From assembly GCA_937862735.1 (NCBI GenBank), contig CALMDH010000086.1, forward strand, positions 1-18,637: DNA of 18,637 nt, in the 5' to 3' direction. Below, in pieces: positions 1 through 5,967 of this stretch. Position 1 is the first letter of the stretch; each line of letters opens with the position of its first letter. This DNA comes from M0108 sp937862735. Its GTDB lineage: Bacteria > Pseudomonadota > Gammaproteobacteria > Chromatiales > Chromatiaceae. A model generated the notes under the pieces. That model ran no database searches. It was not told where the DNA came from and was given only the letters and a program-made list of their open reading frames with translations. A program made the position numbers and the translations under genes.

Positions 1-101
1 CGGAGATTGCCGGGCTGCGCTTCCTAAACATGGCCGGTTGTGGACGTAAGTATGTATAAAGGTCAGAAGCATGGGACACCGAATTCGATGAACACTGGCG
101 A

Positions 102-356
102 TTGGCATATCAGAAAAAATTTCTAGAATCAATATGTCCCATGACATCGCAACAGGATGTACCATTTTTCATCTATTTTCACGAATACGAAGCTGATTTA
201 CCGCTTGTTTTCAAGAAAAGGGCGGAAATAATCCAGTACTTTGTTACCCTGCACAACTTAACTCCGTGGGATCAAATGGATATTGGAGAATTGGAAAGTT
301 GGAGCGCTGTTCTCGACAGCGATAATCATGCGTTCTATTTCATTTCCCCAAAATGA
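102..356 (+). CDS. Hypothetical protein, probably a cassette ORF with a damaged 5' end
   Basis: The open frame gives 84 residues from a TTG codon. It is rich in aromatic and acidic residues, has no membrane segment, and matches no family I recognise. The TTG start is doubtful. The same frame stays open upstream to a TAA at 57-59 and reads a protein-like stretch (AWDTEFDEHWR) before the TTG, with no ATG or GTG. An ATG at 52 lies in the neighbouring frame, and a single lost base near position 69 would join it to this frame as MYKGQK-AWDTEF. I therefore suspect a frameshift or sequencing error at the 5' end. Its codon use and lower GC resemble the next gene and differ from the rest of the window. 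It is followed by an attC-like site, which suggests an integron cassette. Confidence 0.5.
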   Translation: MAYQKKFLESICPMTSQQDVPFFIYFHEYEADLPLVFKKRAEIIQYFVTLHNLTPWDQMDIGELESWSAVLDSDNHAFYFISPK

Positions 357-406
357 ATAAAAAAACAGATTCCGTGCGCGGTTCACTTAATTCGTGCTAC
401 CAAAAA

Positions 407-504
407 ATAACCTAACCCCCGCCCTCATAGCGAGCGTGCCGCAGGCGTCGTATTAATTTGCTTACTCGTCAAGGGCGCGCTTCACTTGAAGTTGCGGGTT
501 ATAT
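407..504 (+). other. attC-like recombination site 1 (degenerate)
   Basis: This 98-bp gene-free stretch has an outer inverted repeat, ATAACC (407-412) with GGTTAT (497-502), and an inner one, CGCCCT (420-425) with AGGGCG (472-477). That is the two-box layout of an attC site. Its 3' half (476-504) resembles the classic attC end, which runs GCGCGGCTTAACTCAAGCGTTAG. The next ORF starts 11 bp after the site, as is usual in integron cassettes. The core triplet context is not a perfect GTTRRRY, so this is the weakest of the three sites. Confidence 0.35.
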
Positions 505-515
505 GGATTCAATTT

Positions 516-1361
516 ATGCCAAGCGCAACAATTAAAATATTCCTGGTTCAGGGAGATCCAAAGCGGCTCCGAACGGCTGAATTGTCAAACTGGACCGGCA
601 AAGCCGTTGCTGGCCCAAGAAGCGAATTCGATAGCGTACTTGCTCGAGAAGAGTCAGAAAAATCTGGAGTGTACTTTCTTACTGGTATTAATCCAGAAAC
701 AGGAAAGAGCGCTGTTTATATTGGTGAGGCCGAGTCCATCCGTGACAGGGTAAAAGGTCACCTTGATAAAGACTTCTGGAATCACATCTCGTTCTTTACC
801 AGCAAAGACGAAAATCTAACAAAAGCACATATCCGGTACCTTGAAGGCCGTCTAATCGAGCAGGCGAAAAAGGCAGGCCGTGCCGAGGTAATAAACAGTC
901 AAGGCAGTGGGTCAAAGTTGCCGGAGTCGGATCGAGAGGACATGGAAATCTTCCTTGAGAAGATCCACCAACTGTTGCCTGTGCTTGGCGTCGAGGTCTT
1001 GGTCCCAACAATTGCAACTGCATCCGGTCCAAGTGAAATTGAAATCCTATCCTGCAAAATTAAAGAGGTCAAAGCAATCGGCCATCTCACACCAAACGGT
1101 TTTGTAGTTCTTGCGGGTTCCCAAGCGGTCTTAACCGAGCGCCCGTCTGCTCAGAAATACCCGTGGCCAGTAAACATGCGGCAGCAATTAAAAGACCAGG
1201 GTGCCCTTAAAGAGAATACCGATCATCTCCTATTTACCAAAGACATCGAGTTTTCTAGCCCAAGTGCTGCGGCTGCTGTCATCCATGGAGGGCACGCAAA
1301 TGGGCTAACCGCTTGGAAAAATAAAAATGGAAAGACTCTAAAAGAACTCGAATCCATATAA
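516..1361 (+). CDS. GIY-YIG nuclease family protein with C-terminal DUF4357
   Basis: The product is a 281-residue predicted DNA endonuclease. The GIY-YIG core is visible as GVYFL (51-55) and VYIGEA (67-72), followed by the catalytic-type Arg in IRDRV (about 76) and the Glu in RYLEGRL (about 110). The first motif is GVY rather than GIY, which is common. The C-terminal 90 residues fit DUF4357: a GHLTPNGFVVLAGS strand, a long linker, then SPSAAAAVIHGGHANGLTAWKN and GKTLKELE. Proteins with this architecture are found near restriction and other mobile cargo, but their substrate is unknown. I chose the ATG at 516 over the upstream TTG at 486. The domain order is complete and no catalytic residue is missing. 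It is flanked by attC-like sites and has low GC for this window, so it is likely acquired. Confidence 0.88.
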   Translation: MPSATIKIFLVQGDPKRLRTAELSNWTGKAVAGPRSEFDSVLAREESEKSGVYFLTGINPETGKSAVYIGEAESIRDRVKGHLDKDFWNHISFFTSKDENLTKAHIRYLEGRLIEQAKKAGRAEVINSQGSGSKLPESDREDMEIFLEKIHQLLPVLGVEVLVPTIATASGPSEIEILSCKIKEVKAIGHLTPNGFVVLAGSQAVLTERPSAQKYPWPVNMRQQLKDQGALKENTDHLLFTKDIEFSSPSAAAAVIHGGHANGLTAWKNKNGKTLKELESI

Positions 1362-1424
1362 CAACCGATTCAACCGGACGGCGTCGCTAACTCGTCACCG
1401 CTTAATGAAGCGGGCCGCTAGGCT
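1360..1424 (+). other. attC-like recombination site 2
   Basis: Beginning at the nuclease stop codon, the sequence reads TAACAACCGATTCAACCGGAC. It matches the 5' half of typical attC sites (TAACAA..CGTTCAA..CCGAC) at most positions. The 3' half contains GCTTAA..AAGCG, then a degenerate core CCGCTAGG in place of GTTRRRY. An internal hairpin (CCGCTT 1398-1403 with AAGCGG 1408-1413) lies in the 3' half. The site sits directly between two same-strand genes. Degeneration of the core suggests it may no longer be active. Confidence 0.45.
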
Positions 1425-1468
1425 GCCGAATTACGAATCTTTTCAAATCCCTAAGAAATTTTTCCACT

Positions 1469-2215
1469 ATGGATATCCCACGGATATTTAACATCACTGA
1501 AAGCGCTCACCGCATCCATAACCCGATCACACCCGAAAAACTCGCCACGCTTGGCGCGGCGCTGCGTCTGGAATCGGGGGCCCGCGTGCTCGACCTCGGC
1601 AGCGGTTCGGGGGAGATGCTGTGCACCTGGGCACGCGATCACGGCATCATCGGCACCGGCATCGACATGAGCCCGTTGTTCACCGCGCAAGCGAAACGCC
1701 GTGCTGAAGAACTCGGTGTCGCCGATCAAGTCAAGTTCATCCATGGCGATGCCGCGGGCTATCTCTCTGACGAGCAGGTCGATGTGGCAGCCTGTGTCGG
1801 CGCCACCTGGATCGGCGGGGGTGTCTCCGGCACGATCGAGCTGCTGGCGCGGAGCCTCCGCACCGGGGGCATCATCCTCATCGGCGAGCCCTTCTGGCGG
1901 CAGTTACCGCCGACGGAAGCGGTTGCCAAGGGGTGTTTTGCCAACGCCATCGCCGACTTTCTCCTGCTGCCAGAACTTCTCGCGTCTTTTGGCCACCTTG
2001 GCTATGACGTCGTGGAAATGGTTCTGGCCGACCAGGACGGCTGGGACCGATACGAGGCGGCCAAATGGCTCACCATGCGCCGCTGGCTTGAAGCCAATCC
2101 CGATGACGAACTGGCGACAGACGTTCGAGCCCAACTGACCTCGGAACCCGTGCGCTACGCCGCTTACACGCGGGAATACCTGGGCTGGGGTTTGTTCGCG
2201 CTAATGCCGCGGTGA
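1469..2215 (+). CDS. Class I SAM-dependent methyltransferase
   Basis: The product is a 248-residue soluble methyltransferase. Motif I is clear as VLDLGSGSGE (40-49), followed by the acidic strand end GTGID (about 62-66) and the motif-II-like region VDVAACVG, then an LRTGGIILIGEPFW strand. These place it in the Rossmann-fold class I family. The acceptor cannot be named. It has Cys in MLCTW, AACVG and KGCFA but not the spaced Cys set of the arsenite methyltransferase ArsM, so I do not link it to the arsenosugar genes downstream. Its GC is higher than that of the nuclease gene. It lies between two attC-like sites, which makes it the last plausible cassette of the array. The start ATG has only a weak AAGAA upstream. 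Confidence 0.85.
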   Translation: MDIPRIFNITESAHRIHNPITPEKLATLGAALRLESGARVLDLGSGSGEMLCTWARDHGIIGTGIDMSPLFTAQAKRRAEELGVADQVKFIHGDAAGYLSDEQVDVAACVGATWIGGGVSGTIELLARSLRTGGIILIGEPFWRQLPPTEAVAKGCFANAIADFLLLPELLASFGHLGYDVVEMVLADQDGWDRYEAAKWLTMRRWLEANPDDELATDVRAQLTSEPVRYAAYTREYLGWGLFALMPR

Positions 2216-2242
2216 TGCCTTGGCACACCAGAAGATCGTTAG

Positions 2243-2304
2243 CGGCTGTACCGTGCAAAAGCTGATGGACTCACTTCGCTCACCGCTGAATTTGGACGTT
2301 AGCT
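2243..2304 (+). other. attC-like recombination site 3 (array end)
   Basis: The right half aligns well with the standard attC end. CACTTCGCTCACCGCTGAAT is followed by TTGGACGTTAGCT, with core GTTAGCT at 2298-2304 (six of seven GTTRRRY positions). The left half (CCGTGCAAAAGCTGATGGACTC) resembles the CGTTCAAGCCGAC part, but the R'' box is poor. The site lies just after the methyltransferase stop and overlaps the end of the opposing gene. No further same-strand cassette follows, so it would be the terminal site. Confidence 0.45.
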
Positions 2305-2693
2305 ATCGTCGTCCCCAGACACTGCTGCCGAATCAGCGCCTGGAGGTCTTCAAGCCCAGCGCAGGCGGCAATGGCAACCGCATCGGCACAGACCTGGGGC
2401 TCTCCGTCAACCAGGCGAAAAATGGCCGGGAGGGGCGTCCCGTTCCCGGGAAAGCGTTCTAGAAACTGGTCGCGGTGGAGAAACTCGCTGGGCAAGTCCA
2501 GGGCGGCGACGAAGTCCTGCCAGGCGCCACGCTCCGCCAGCACGCCATGGGTGATGGCGCAAAGCTGGCAGGGGTAGGTGGCGGGGGAAAAGAGCTTGTG
2601 GCCGATGTCCGCCAACGTGTTGAAGAAGCCGCTGTCGGCGTTGTAGACGAAGAGCAGGGATGCCCCCCTATCCATGGCCAGGACCCTATCCAT
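2280..2693 (-). CDS. Conserved CxxC hypothetical protein
   Basis: The product is about 137 residues from ATG 2693, or 131 from ATG 2675. The recognisable block is YNADSGFFNTLADIGHK followed by SPATYPCQLCAITHG, with a CxxC pair (CQLC). I know this block from uncharacterised proteins of proteobacteria and cyanobacteria, sometimes loosely annotated as GTPase, but there is no P-loop here. Metal or thiol chemistry is a reasonable guess only. Start choice is blurred by an 18-bp tandem duplication that carries both ATGs. It begins 2 bp after the stop of the small membrane protein gene, so the two are translated from one message. Its 3' end overlaps attC-like site 3. Confidence 0.7.
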   Translation of the reverse strand: MDRVLAMDRGASLLFVYNADSGFFNTLADIGHKLFSPATYPCQLCAITHGVLAERGAWQDFVAALDLPSEFLHRDQFLERFPGNGTPLPAIFRLVDGEPQVCADAVAIAACAGLEDLQALIRQQCLGTTIANVQIQR

Positions 2694-2703
2694 GGTCAGG
2701 ACC
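2668..2703 (-). repeat. 18-bp tandem duplication of a translation start
   Basis: Two adjacent 18-bp units, 2668-2685 and 2686-2703, differ at one base. Each carries an ATG on the minus strand (2675 and 2693), and the outer unit also contains the TGA (2696-2698) of the upstream gene. In the inner unit the TGA has become TGG. The duplication adds MDRVLA to the N-terminus of the CxxC protein. Confidence 0.85.
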
Positions 2704-2917
2704 GGATCCCGGAGCGGGCCAGCTTCAGGGCCAGGAGGAGCCAGGGGATGGCATGCAGCAGCAGATCGAATATATCCAGTGGGCGCGTCAGCCCGCCGGC
2801 GGCCAGCAGCTTGAGCTTCTCCCACAGATGCGGCTCGGGGACGAAGGGGGCGAGCCCCAGGGTCAGGGCGGCGATGATCAGATAGATCAGGGGCAGACGG
2901 TCAAACCAGGCGAGCAT
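2696..2917 (-). CDS. Small two-helix membrane protein
   Basis: The product is 73 residues with a first hydrophobic segment, LPLIYLIIAALTLGLAPF, and a second near LLHAIPWLLLALKLA. A short conserved middle, PHLWEKLKLL..LTRPLDIFDL, separates them. Small proteins of this pattern are often auto-named RND transporter without support, and I would not assign a transport role. ATG 2917 has AGGA about 8 bp upstream, and a minus-strand promoter lies at 2957-2985. The longer frame to 3157 has no membrane-protein character upstream of this ATG. It is the first gene of a two-gene unit with the CxxC protein and is divergent from arsS. Confidence 0.75.
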   Translation of the reverse strand: MLAWFDRLPLIYLIIAALTLGLAPFVPEPHLWEKLKLLAAGGLTRPLDIFDLLLHAIPWLLLALKLARSGIRS

Positions 2918-2956
2918 GGGGGGCGATCCTGCGATGAAGGGTGGTTGGCGCCAGCC

Positions 2957-2985
2957 GTTATACTGACGACCTTGACGGCATTCAA
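2957..2985 (-). promoter_or_regulatory. Sigma-70-type promoter for the small membrane protein gene
   Basis: Read on the minus strand, TTGAAT (2985-2980) and TATAAC (2962-2957) are separated by exactly 17 bp. This places the transcript start about 30 bp before ATG 2917. The -35 box lies inside the palindrome at 2975-2991. Confidence 0.55.
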
Positions 2986-3000
2986 TGCCGTGATTGACGG
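2972..3000. promoter_or_regulatory. Candidate operator: 17-bp palindrome between direct TTGACGG repeats
   Basis: ACGGCATT-C-AATGCCGT (2975-2991) is a perfect inverted repeat around one base. It is overlapped and followed by direct repeats of TTGACGG at 2972-2978 and 2994-3000. It covers the -35 box of the minus-strand promoter and lies 78 bp before arsS, so one repressor or activator could govern both directions. No regulator gene is visible nearby. Confidence 0.5.
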
Positions 3001-3077
3001 TTGCCGGGCCAGCCGCGGGCGTCAGTGGCCGGTTCACTCCGTCCACTGGCCGCCGAACCACCTCTGAGTGCCTCACC

Positions 3078-4205
3078 ATGCTCGACACCCTGCCCCGCCT
3101 GCGTGCCACCGATTTCCCGCCGCTGCGCCGGCGTGCCCTAACCACCTTGCAGGTCAACCTCGGCTACCGCTGTAACCAGAGCTGCCTGCACTGCCACGTC
3201 AACGCCGGTCCCGGGCGGACCGAGCGAATGGCCGACGCGAACATCGACCTGATTCCCCGGGTGCTTAGCGCCCGCGGCCTCCCGACCCTCGACCTCACCG
3301 GCGGTGCCCCGGAGCTGCATCCGCGCTTTCGCGAACTGGTGCGGGAGGCCCGGCGCCTGGGGGCGCGGGTGCTCGACCGCTGCAACCTGACCATCCTCTC
3401 CGAACCCGGTCAGGAGGACCTGGCGGACTTTCTCGCCCACCAGGGGGTCCAGATCGTCGCCTCCCTGCCGTGCTATCTGGAGGACAACGTGGACCGGCAA
3501 CGGGGCCAGGGGGTTCATGCCCGTAGCATCGCCGGCCTGCGGTGCCTCAATGCCCTCGGTTACGGCCAGCCGGGGAGCGGACTGGACCTGGACCTGGTCT
3601 ACAACCCCGGCGACGCCAGCCTGCCCCCCGGCCAGGCGGACCTGGAGGCGACCTACCGGCGGGAATTGGGCGCGCGTTACGGCATCGTCTTCAGCCGTCT
3701 CCTCATCCTGACCAACATGCCCATCCAGCGCTTTGGCAGCACCCTGCTCAGCCGGGGGCAATTCGACGATTACCTGCGCCTGCTAAAGGACAGTTTTCGC
3801 CCTGCCAATCTGGACCAGGTGATGTGTCGCGACCTGATCAGCGTCGACTGGCAAGGCTGGCTCTATGACTGTGATTTCAATCAGCAGTTGGGGCTGGGGC
3901 TGGCGGGGGCTAGCGGAAATCGGTTAGGTGGCGGTGGGGCCGGCATAAGTGGCAGTGGGGGAAATGAAGCTGGCGAAGATGGAAATGGCGACAATGGAAC
4001 TGGTGGAGCCAGCAACAGTGAAGCCTTCGGAAACATGGCCAGTGGAAATGGGGGCGGTGGAAATCGGGCAAATGGCGACAGCCGTAGGCCACACCTGCGC
4101 GACCTACTGGTGGCGGATTTCACCACGACGCCCATCGTCGTCGCCGATCACTGTTACGGTTGCACCGCCGGGCAGGGCAGCAGTTGCGGTGGTGCCCTGA
4201 CCTAG
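3078..4205 (+). CDS. arsS: Arsenosugar biosynthesis radical SAM protein ArsS with internal Gly/Asn-rich insertion
   Basis: The product is 375 residues. The radical SAM cluster motif is CNQSCLHC (Cys 32, 36, 39), followed by LDLTGGAPELHP, LDLVYNPG and MCRDLISVDWQGWLYDCDF. A Cys-rich tail, DHCYGCTAGQGSSCGG, is typical of the ArsS/rSAM-SeCys family. ArsS transfers the 5'-deoxyadenosyl group of SAM to dimethylarsenic, the entry step to arsenosugars. ATG 3078 is preferred over GTG or ATG codons further upstream because the conserved part begins right after it. Between DCDFNQQLGL (about 264-273) and RPHLRDLL (about 337) lies an unusual insertion of about 63 residues rich in Gly, Asn, Ser and Ala, encoded by purine-rich repeats. 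The family normally has no such loop and is about 310-340 residues long. Two glycosyltransferase genes follow. No arsM is in the window. Confidence 0.87.
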   Translation: MLDTLPRLRATDFPPLRRRALTTLQVNLGYRCNQSCLHCHVNAGPGRTERMADANIDLIPRVLSARGLPTLDLTGGAPELHPRFRELVREARRLGARVLDRCNLTILSEPGQEDLADFLAHQGVQIVASLPCYLEDNVDRQRGQGVHARSIAGLRCLNALGYGQPGSGLDLDLVYNPGDASLPPGQADLEATYRRELGARYGIVFSRLLILTNMPIQRFGSTLLSRGQFDDYLRLLKDSFRPANLDQVMCRDLISVDWQGWLYDCDFNQQLGLGLAGASGNRLGGGGAGISGSGGNEAGEDGNGDNGTGGASNSEAFGNMASGNGGGGNRANGDSRRPHLRDLLVADFTTTPIVVADHCYGCTAGQGSSCGGALT

Positions 4206-4253
4206 GCCATGGCGCTGGGCGCTGGGACAGGGTCTGAAGCAAACCTGCGCGCC

Positions 4254-5162
4254 ATGCGCCTGACCTTCATTCTGCCAGCCTTGGACGAGGCGGCGGGCCT
4301 GATGGCGACCCTGTCCCCCCTTCAGCCCCTGCGCGCCCAGGGTCATGAGGTCATTCTGGTCGATGGCGGTAGCCGTGATGGCACCCCCGACCTGGCGGCC
4401 CCCTGGGTCGACCGGGTCCTCACCGCCCCCCGGGGTCGGGCTAGGCAGATGAACGCCGGCGCCGCCGTGGCCCAAGGTGAGGCCCTGGTCTTTCTCCACG
4501 CCGATACCCGCCTGCCGGGGGACGCCGTCGCCCTCATCCAGGCGGCCCTGCGGCGGCGGCTCTGGGGACGCTTCGATGTCCTGATCGCGGGCCGGCCCTG
4601 GGTGCTGAAGTTCGTGGCGTTGCTGATGAACCTGCGCTCCCGCCTGACCGGCATCGCCACCGGGGACCAGGCGATCTTCGTCCGCCGCGAGGTCTTCATC
4701 GCCGTGGGTGGTTTCCCGGACCAGCCGCTGATGGAGGATATCGCGCTGTCGCAACGGCTCAAACGCCTGGGACCACCGGCCTGCCTGTGGCAACGGGTGC
4801 TGACCTCCGGCCGGCGCTGGGAAAGTCAGGGACCCTGGCGCGCCATCCTCCTGATGTGGCGCCTGCGCTTCGACTACTGGCGCGGGGTGCCGGCGGAGTC
4901 CCTGGCAGTTCGTTATCGCCTCCCCGCCCAGACGGAGGCTGTAACCAGGTTGGCTGCCAGGCAGGCGGAAGTGCAGGTGGAAGGTCGGGCAGCCAGGCCA
5001 GCAGATGGGCGCTTGCAGGGGACGGAGACGGCAGCCGGACCAGCAGCGGGACCAACAGCCAGGCCTGCAGCGGAACCAGCAGCCGGGCCGGTAGCAAGGC
5101 AGGTGGACGTGCAGATGGATGGGCAGGCAGCCAGCCCATCGGACGAGCGGCGCCCGCAGTGA
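4254..5162 (+). CDS. TIGR04283-type arsenosugar glycosyltransferase with low-complexity tail
   Basis: The product is a GT-A fold family 2 glycosyltransferase. The N-terminus reads MRLTFILPALDEA, then VDGGSRDGT (36-44) and the metal-binding HADTR (82-86). RRRLWGRFDV, TGDQAIFVRREVF and the MEDIALSQRLKR acceptor-side motif follow. The order and spacing match the TIGR04283 family found beside arsS. The core ends near residue 222 (ESLAVRYR). After it comes an Ala/Pro/Gly/Arg-rich tail of 80 residues that the family lacks, encoded by imperfect GCAGCCGGACCAGCA-like repeats. The tail runs directly into the next gene, whose GTG overlaps this TGA (5159-5162, GTGA). This points to translational coupling. 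An alternative ATG at 4209 would add 15 residues and lie 3 bp after the arsS stop. Neither start has a good ribosome binding site. Confidence 0.82.
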   Translation: MRLTFILPALDEAAGLMATLSPLQPLRAQGHEVILVDGGSRDGTPDLAAPWVDRVLTAPRGRARQMNAGAAVAQGEALVFLHADTRLPGDAVALIQAALRRRLWGRFDVLIAGRPWVLKFVALLMNLRSRLTGIATGDQAIFVRREVFIAVGGFPDQPLMEDIALSQRLKRLGPPACLWQRVLTSGRRWESQGPWRAILLMWRLRFDYWRGVPAESLAVRYRLPAQTEAVTRLAARQAEVQVEGRAARPADGRLQGTETAAGPAAGPTARPAAEPAAGPVARQVDVQMDGQAASPSDERRPQ

Positions 5163-5854
5163 CCCAGACTCGCATCCTGATCTTCGCCAAGGCGCCGGTG
5201 CCCGGGCGGGTCAAGACCCGGCTGATCCCGGCCCTGGGGGCGGAAGGCGCGGCGCGGCTGGCCGGTCGGCTTCTGTGTCATGCCCTGGAGCAGGCATTGG
5301 AGGCCGACCTGGGTCCGGTGGAGTTGTGCGCCAGTCCCGCCCCGGAGTATCCGGACTGGCAGCCTTGGCTGCCGGCCCTCCGCCAGTTGAGGGCGCCGGG
5401 GCCCTTCCTGGCTTGGAGCGACCAGGGTGAGGGCGATTTGGGGGCGCGCATGGCCCGCCGCTCCCGAACCTACCTCGACGCGGGCGAGCCGGTCCTGCTG
5501 ATGGGCACCGATTGTCCGGCCTTGACCCCTCACCGCCTGCGGGAGGCCGCCAGGGCGCTGCATGGGATCGAGGCGGCGCTCATCCCGGCGCGGGATGGCG
5601 GCTACGTCCTGTTGGGTCTGCGGGCCTTCCATCCCTCCCTCTTCAGCGCCATGCCCTGGGGCAGTTCCTTCGTGGCGGATCTCACACTGGCACGGCTGCG
5701 GGACCTGAACTGGCGGGTATGGGTGGGCGAGGCGCTGGCGGATATCGATGTCCCGGCCGATCTCACGGTCCTGCCAGGTGAGATGGCGGAGACGAGCTCT
5801 TTGGCCAGGTCGCTTGCAAGATCGCATTTGCGCCCGCCGCGGGGGATCGGGTAA
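5159..5854 (+). CDS. TIGR04282/DUF2064-type arsenosugar glycosyltransferase
   Basis: The product is 231 residues from a GTG start. It carries a nucleotidyl/glycosyltransferase-A-type signature, ILIFAKAPVPGRVKTRL (6-22), then LMGTDCPALTP and RDGGYVLLGL, which are hallmarks of DUF2064 (TIGR04282). In other bacteria this protein accompanies, or is fused to, the TIGR04283 transferase beside arsS and is thought to help decorate the arsenosugar. The exact reaction is not established. I chose GTG 5159 because it forms a four-base GTGA overlap with the preceding stop and family similarity begins there. The frame is open for another 370 bases upstream, but that stretch is a shadow of the neighbour. 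The palindrome after it may end the transcript. Confidence 0.83.
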   Translation: MTQTRILIFAKAPVPGRVKTRLIPALGAEGAARLAGRLLCHALEQALEADLGPVELCASPAPEYPDWQPWLPALRQLRAPGPFLAWSDQGEGDLGARMARRSRTYLDAGEPVLLMGTDCPALTPHRLREAARALHGIEAALIPARDGGYVLLGLRAFHPSLFSAMPWGSSFVADLTLARLRDLNWRVWVGEALADIDVPADLTVLPGEMAETSSLARSLARSHLRPPRGIG

Positions 5855-5908
5855 TTTCGCTCAACGTTACCCCTCGGCTATATCCGTGGGCTTTCCCCCT
5901 CCCCCCGA

Positions 5909-5931
5909 CCCCCTCCCGCAAGGGGAGGGGG
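5909..5931. repeat. GC-rich intergenic palindrome, possible terminator
   Basis: CCCCCTCCC (5909-5917), loop GCAAG and GGGAGGGGG (5923-5931) form a perfect 9-bp stem. No T-run follows. The form (C-rich arm, GCAAG loop, G-rich arm) is one I associate with dispersed palindromes in proteobacterial intergenic DNA. It lies after the arsenosugar operon and before alaA. Confidence 0.7.
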
Positions 5932-5967
5932 AGTCAGACCTGTTTCCCCTACCCCCGGAAGTACCCC

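Noticed and set aside
1469..2215. Methyltransferase as ArsM of the arsenosugar pathway
   Set aside because: It lacks the spaced Cys pattern and C-terminal domain of ArsM and sits between attC-like sites, apart from the operon.
2453..2885. Plus-strand frames opposite the CxxC and small membrane protein genes
   Set aside because: Their translations are low-complexity and antisense to genes with recognisable motifs.
3138..3761. Long minus-strand frame opposite arsS
   Set aside because: It is a shadow of a high-GC gene with low-complexity translation and no domain; arsS motifs are clear on the plus strand.
4913..5827. 304-codon minus-strand frame opposite the glycosyltransferase genes
   Set aside because: The translation is Arg/Gln/Pro-rich with no family features, and it lies antisense to two recognised genes.
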